A model generated the notes under the pieces. It was not told where the DNA came from and ran no database searches. It saw nothing but the letters and a program-made list of their open reading frames with translations. A stretch of DNA of 64,000 bases from Cymbomonas tetramitiformis (lineage: Eukaryota; Chlorophyta; Pyramimonadophyceae; Pyramimonadales; Pyramimonadaceae). The stretch covers positions 1 to 64,000 of the forward strand of contig LGRX02030318.1 in NCBI GenBank assembly GCA_001247695.2, given 5' to 3'. Made by a program: the position numbers and the translations under genes. Shown piece by piece: positions 61,021-64,000 of the stretch (positions within the stretch are counted from its first letter, which is position 1; each line of letters begins with the position of its first letter).

Positions 61021-61288
61021 TCAAGGTTGGGCTTGCGCGAGGGCGCTTCATGCAAAAAGATTCCAGATTCTAGATCGCGAGATATAGGCGATTTAAGTAT
61101 GCGCTTAGGTATGGTTAAGTATGGGCGAAACTCGAGCGGTATCGACCATAACTTTGCCATATCGTGGCCAATTTCATCCCTGAAGTGCGCAATGCGTTCA
61201 CATAGGTCTAGGGGACATCTTTATCGAATAAAATGTTTTTCAAAAGATTTTGCACGTAGCACGCACCCCCGCGCAAGCCCAACCTTGA
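61021..61288. mobile_element. Nested inverted-repeat element inside the hAT-like insert
   Basis: It begins TCAAGGTTGGGCTTGCGCG and ends CGCGCAAGCCCAACCTTGA, a 19-bp inverted repeat enclosing about 230 bp. No clear target duplication. Confidence 0.65.
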
Positions 61289-61797
61289 AATAATCAGCGT
61301 ACGGTACTGTATATATTATCATGAGGGGGTCTTGCGATGATCGGGTGATGTATCACTATTAATATATGCGGATTATTTAAGAGTTTGGTAAGGATTAATT
61401 AAGAGATTGGTAAGGATTCGTTGTTTAAGACTTCTTTGCCTAGGCTATATATTAATTATTCACCGTAGAGTACAGGTATGGCGTCGTTCACCGTAGATGA
61501 CGATATTTCTTGCAGTATGTTGTCGGCAGATAATGCTATTCACAGTAGATAAGTGATATTCACTGCAAATAATGATACTCACTACACGTGATGATATTCA
61601 CTAAACGATTTTGCAGATGATCGGCGCTGTACCAAAAGAAAAACGCTTCTTTTAGTCTTACACATCAATATTCACTAACAATGGTCAATGGACCATGTAT
61701 AAGTAACCAAATAACTCTGACTTCAAAACAATTTAGTACGATACAACCCCCCTTATTCTTGGTTGGTCCTCTCTAATCAAATGAGATGCCTCAGCAG

Positions 61798-62101
61798 CAG
61801 TGTCAACAAAGGAGCCGGGCCGTCTTCGACGGATACGGCTACGGTCCGGGCCGAAGCCCGCCTCCGGCGGGCTACGACGTAGCCGGATCCCGCCTTCGGC
61901 GGGATCCCTACGGATACGGTCCGGGTCGAAGCCCGCCTTCGGCGGGCTACGACGTAGCCGGATCCCGCCTTCGGCGGGATCCCCACGGATACGGTCCGGG
62001 CCGAAGCCCGCCTTCGGCGGGCTACGTCGTAGACGGATGCCAACGAAATAGCGGACCCGTCTCCGTCTCCGCGGATTAACCCGTCTCCGTTGTTGACACT
62101 G
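61798..62101. mobile_element. Short complete-looking copy of the same hAT-like element, nested
   Basis: The 304-bp right end of the larger insert itself starts CAGTGTCAACAAAGGAG and ends with the complement, enclosing one GC-rich array. Its left flank CTCAGCAG resembles the right flank CTCTTCAG at 6 of 8 positions. It may be a separate nested insertion or the source of the larger composite. Confidence 0.55.
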
Positions 62102-62467
62102 CTCTTCAGCTGTACAGTACACGTTTACAATTTATATCATATCACGACTTTCGATCCCTAGCCAATGCATGGAGTATGTATCGATAGCTGATATTATAAG
62201 GCACGAGCTCATAACTTGTTTCCATATCGCAACTGCCGCATTTGCATGTCGCTGTCGCGATGCATCCAGAGCGGGATGTTTGCGCATTTCCATTTGCTTT
62301 TATATTTGCTTGATGATCATAATTGAAATTTTATTTGAAATTGTATACACCCATGCATCGTCTCCCATCCGCATGGCAGAAATCCCGTTGGATGCATCCC
62401 AACCGACATGCAAGCTCGATAGTTGCGATACAGGAAGCGAGTTGTGGGCAGATGTATTTCACAATTG

Positions 62468-63170
62468 CACCATGCGTGTTCGACATGCAGACGATGTAGA
62501 AGGGAGACCGCTAGATCGCATCGCGACATGCGAGCACGACGTCTGCAAATATAAATGTATTAAAAGGAAGCACGTTGTCGGCTGTGCCACTTGCGTATCT
62601 TTATAATTGTAGCATGTATGCGCGTCCACACAATGCATATAAACTCAGAAATGTCGGCACGAATTGCCACTGCGTTTATGCAGTTTTTTAACGACGACGG
62701 CTGTAAATACATGTGCGCCATGCGCAGCGGATGCAGTATCAGATGGAGCGTTGGCGCTGCGACACCGTTTGATAACGGATATATCTATACGAAGTATATA
62801 TACTTCGTATATATATACCCGCATGGTAGATAATCAATATCGTAATGCTCATGCAATATCTTTGGATGCGGCACATGATATATAATCGATATCCAATATA
62901 TGCATACTTTATGTAATCGAGTATGCATATATGCACATGTCCGATATCGATTATACATCATGCATGCACGGCATGGTAGATTATTATGAAAAATTCTTCG
63001 CGAATGCTCGACTCCTGCGATTACATTGCAGGCCCTGTGGATGCATGGCCAACATGCATACATCATGCAAACGTGCAAGTTGATGCACGAATGGCACTAT
63101 CGATGATGGAACATGATGACAACATAATGCATGTGTATTACTCGTGATATTTCGTAAGGTCAATATATGC
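62468..63170 (+). repeat. Diverged dispersed AT-rich repeat, copy 2
   Basis: Related to 48264-49050. It includes a 26-bp perfect palindrome of TATACGAAGTA and complement at about 62785-62810. No gene supported. Confidence 0.6.
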
Positions 63171-63373
63171 GTATTTAATTTTTAATCATACATAACGATG
63201 CCTGTGACACAATCGAAAGTCAGCGATCGTCACAGCTGCTTGAATTTCTGATCGAAATGGCGATGTATATGTACTCATCTTCACCATTATTCAAGAGTTT
63301 CACAATATATCAAGTTATAGTATAATATGTATAACATATGTATAATAAAGATATGCTCTCGCCACATGGATAT

Positions 63374-63833
63374 ACCTAAAGTAAGTAGATTATTCAAGAG
63401 TTTGACGATTATTCAAGTCTACGGTGTATGGTACGACTTTTATCAAATCCACGGTGTATGCGGGTACCATATCTTCAAATCTATCGCGTCGCGACCGCAA
63501 ATTCTTTTAAGCAAATCTCCCATTTAATTACTAGTGATGACCGTATCAAAACCCGCTCTACGACGCTTCATATGTGTGTGTCAACGTTGAAAGTATTGGA
63601 ATTGGTAAAATTCAAGTTGTATCGAAAATACCTAGATGACGATGCATTGCATATAAATTATTGTCAATATCGAATATATCATCATCGCTTTCGGCGCCTA
63701 TGCCTCTTCAGCTGTACAGTACACGTTTACAATTTATATCATATCACGACTTTCGATCCCTAGCCAATGCATGGAGTATGTATCGATAGCTGATATTATA
63801 AGGCACGAGCGGCTCATAACTTGATGTTATGTG
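63374..63833 (+). repeat. Unoccupied duplicate of 60381-60712 plus 62102-62220
   Basis: This block is nearly identical to the DNA to the right of gag-only copy B and on both sides of the hAT-like insert, but without the 1389-bp insert. It preserves both target sites (ACCTA 63374-63378 and CTCTTCAG 63704-63711). Confidence 0.9.
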
Positions 63834-63834
63834 T

Positions 63835-64000
63835 CACAGTGCAGCGAGCGGAGCGAGAGGTGCTGTGTCACATAACTCTGGTTATGTGACAGACCGGACC
63901 GAAGGGCCCGGATCAATGCAGACTGTTGTGCCAGCAGTATAAGGTAGGGAACTCTGTAGAGTTCTGCTCCGACACTTGATCTGTTTTCGGGAAGGGTATC
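63835..64000 (+). mobile_element. Possible start of another LTR at the window edge
   Basis: The duplicated sequence breaks off after CATAACTTG. TGTTATGTGTCACAG follows, with inverted GTTATGTG/CACATAAC words as in LTR U3 regions. It runs off the window, so the identity is unproven. Confidence 0.35.

Larger units (their letters stand above)
60713..62101. mobile_element. Non-autonomous hAT-like transposon with 8-bp target duplication
   Basis: This 1389-bp insert starts CAGTGTCAACAACGGAG and ends with the complement. CTCTTCAG flanks it at 60705-60712 and 62102-62109. The same flanking DNA without the insert occurs at 63373-63833, where CTCTTCAG is single (63704-63711). Inside are arrays of about 80-bp GC-rich units (60740-60950 and 61830-62035) made of GCCCGCCTTCGGCGGGC and GGATCCCGCC/GGCGGGATCC palindromes. 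No transposase. CAGTG ends with 8-bp duplication fit hAT. Confidence 0.92.

Noticed and set aside
60700..62080. Arg/Pro/Gly-rich frames over the GC-rich palindromic arrays
   Set aside because: All six frames are open because of the repeat composition; no protein family.
62780..62815. loxP-like words (ACTTCGTATA and TATACGAAGT)
   Set aside because: The arms form a continuous 26-bp palindrome without the 8-bp asymmetric spacer, and there is no recombinase nearby. AT-rich coincidence.

Overview
The window is a repeat-rich stretch of eukaryotic nuclear DNA. Nearly all recognisable coding capacity belongs to LTR retrotransposons and DNA transposons nested in one another. A few broken or small genes with consensus GT-AG introns (85, 107 and 144 bp) lie between them. 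I infer an alga or other protist with a large genome. The reasons are GC-rich retroelement frames beside AT-rich intergenic DNA, retroelement-borne DNA methyltransferases (described before in algae and dinoflagellates), and canonical short introns. I cannot name the species.

Layout. 1-1261: minus-strand Gag fragment of a Copia-like element, cut off by a Ty3/gypsy element. 1262-16727: Ty3/gypsy-type element with two long open frames. The first is Gag plus protease. The second carries membrane segments, RT, RNase H, a C5 cytosine DNA methyltransferase, integrase, a PHD finger and a C-terminal Rossmann-type methyltransferase-like domain. Its LTRs are arranged in a permuted way. 16858-27499: minus-strand Ty1/copia-type element with frameshifts. 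It also has membrane segments and, between protease and integrase, an NPPF methyltransferase-like domain. A 1.7-kb Mutator-like element with a 9-bp target duplication splits its RT. 29286-34293: solo LTR, then a gene whose exon is interrupted by a 3.9-kb gag-only LTR element that itself carries a MITE. 34.4-37 kb: small coding segments, one split by a TA-flanked MITE. 37737-39289: tandem satellite made of 185+182-bp dimers. 39.6-41.5 kb: a SAP-domain gene and a small two-exon gene. 41.5-47.3 kb: microsatellites, minisatellites, an assembly gap and no convincing gene. 47.3-48.3 kb: 3' end of another Copia-like element. 50-54 kb: hAT MITE, dead hAT transposase and a second Mutator-like relic. 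54.2-54.8 kb: foldback of tRNA-related repeats. 56793-60380: a second, young gag-only LTR element with a 5-bp target duplication. 60713-62101: non-autonomous hAT-like element whose empty site is preserved at 63704-63711. 63835 onward: apparent start of another LTR.

The main theme is methyltransferases inside retrotransposon polyproteins. The Ty3 element has a cytosine-type enzyme with all key motifs plus a second amino-methyltransferase-like domain. The Copia element independently has an NPPF-type domain. Both lineages also place hydrophobic membrane-spanning segments in their polyproteins. The Copia-like families share a hairpin directly against the 3' LTR. These are read from sequence only; no similarity search was run.
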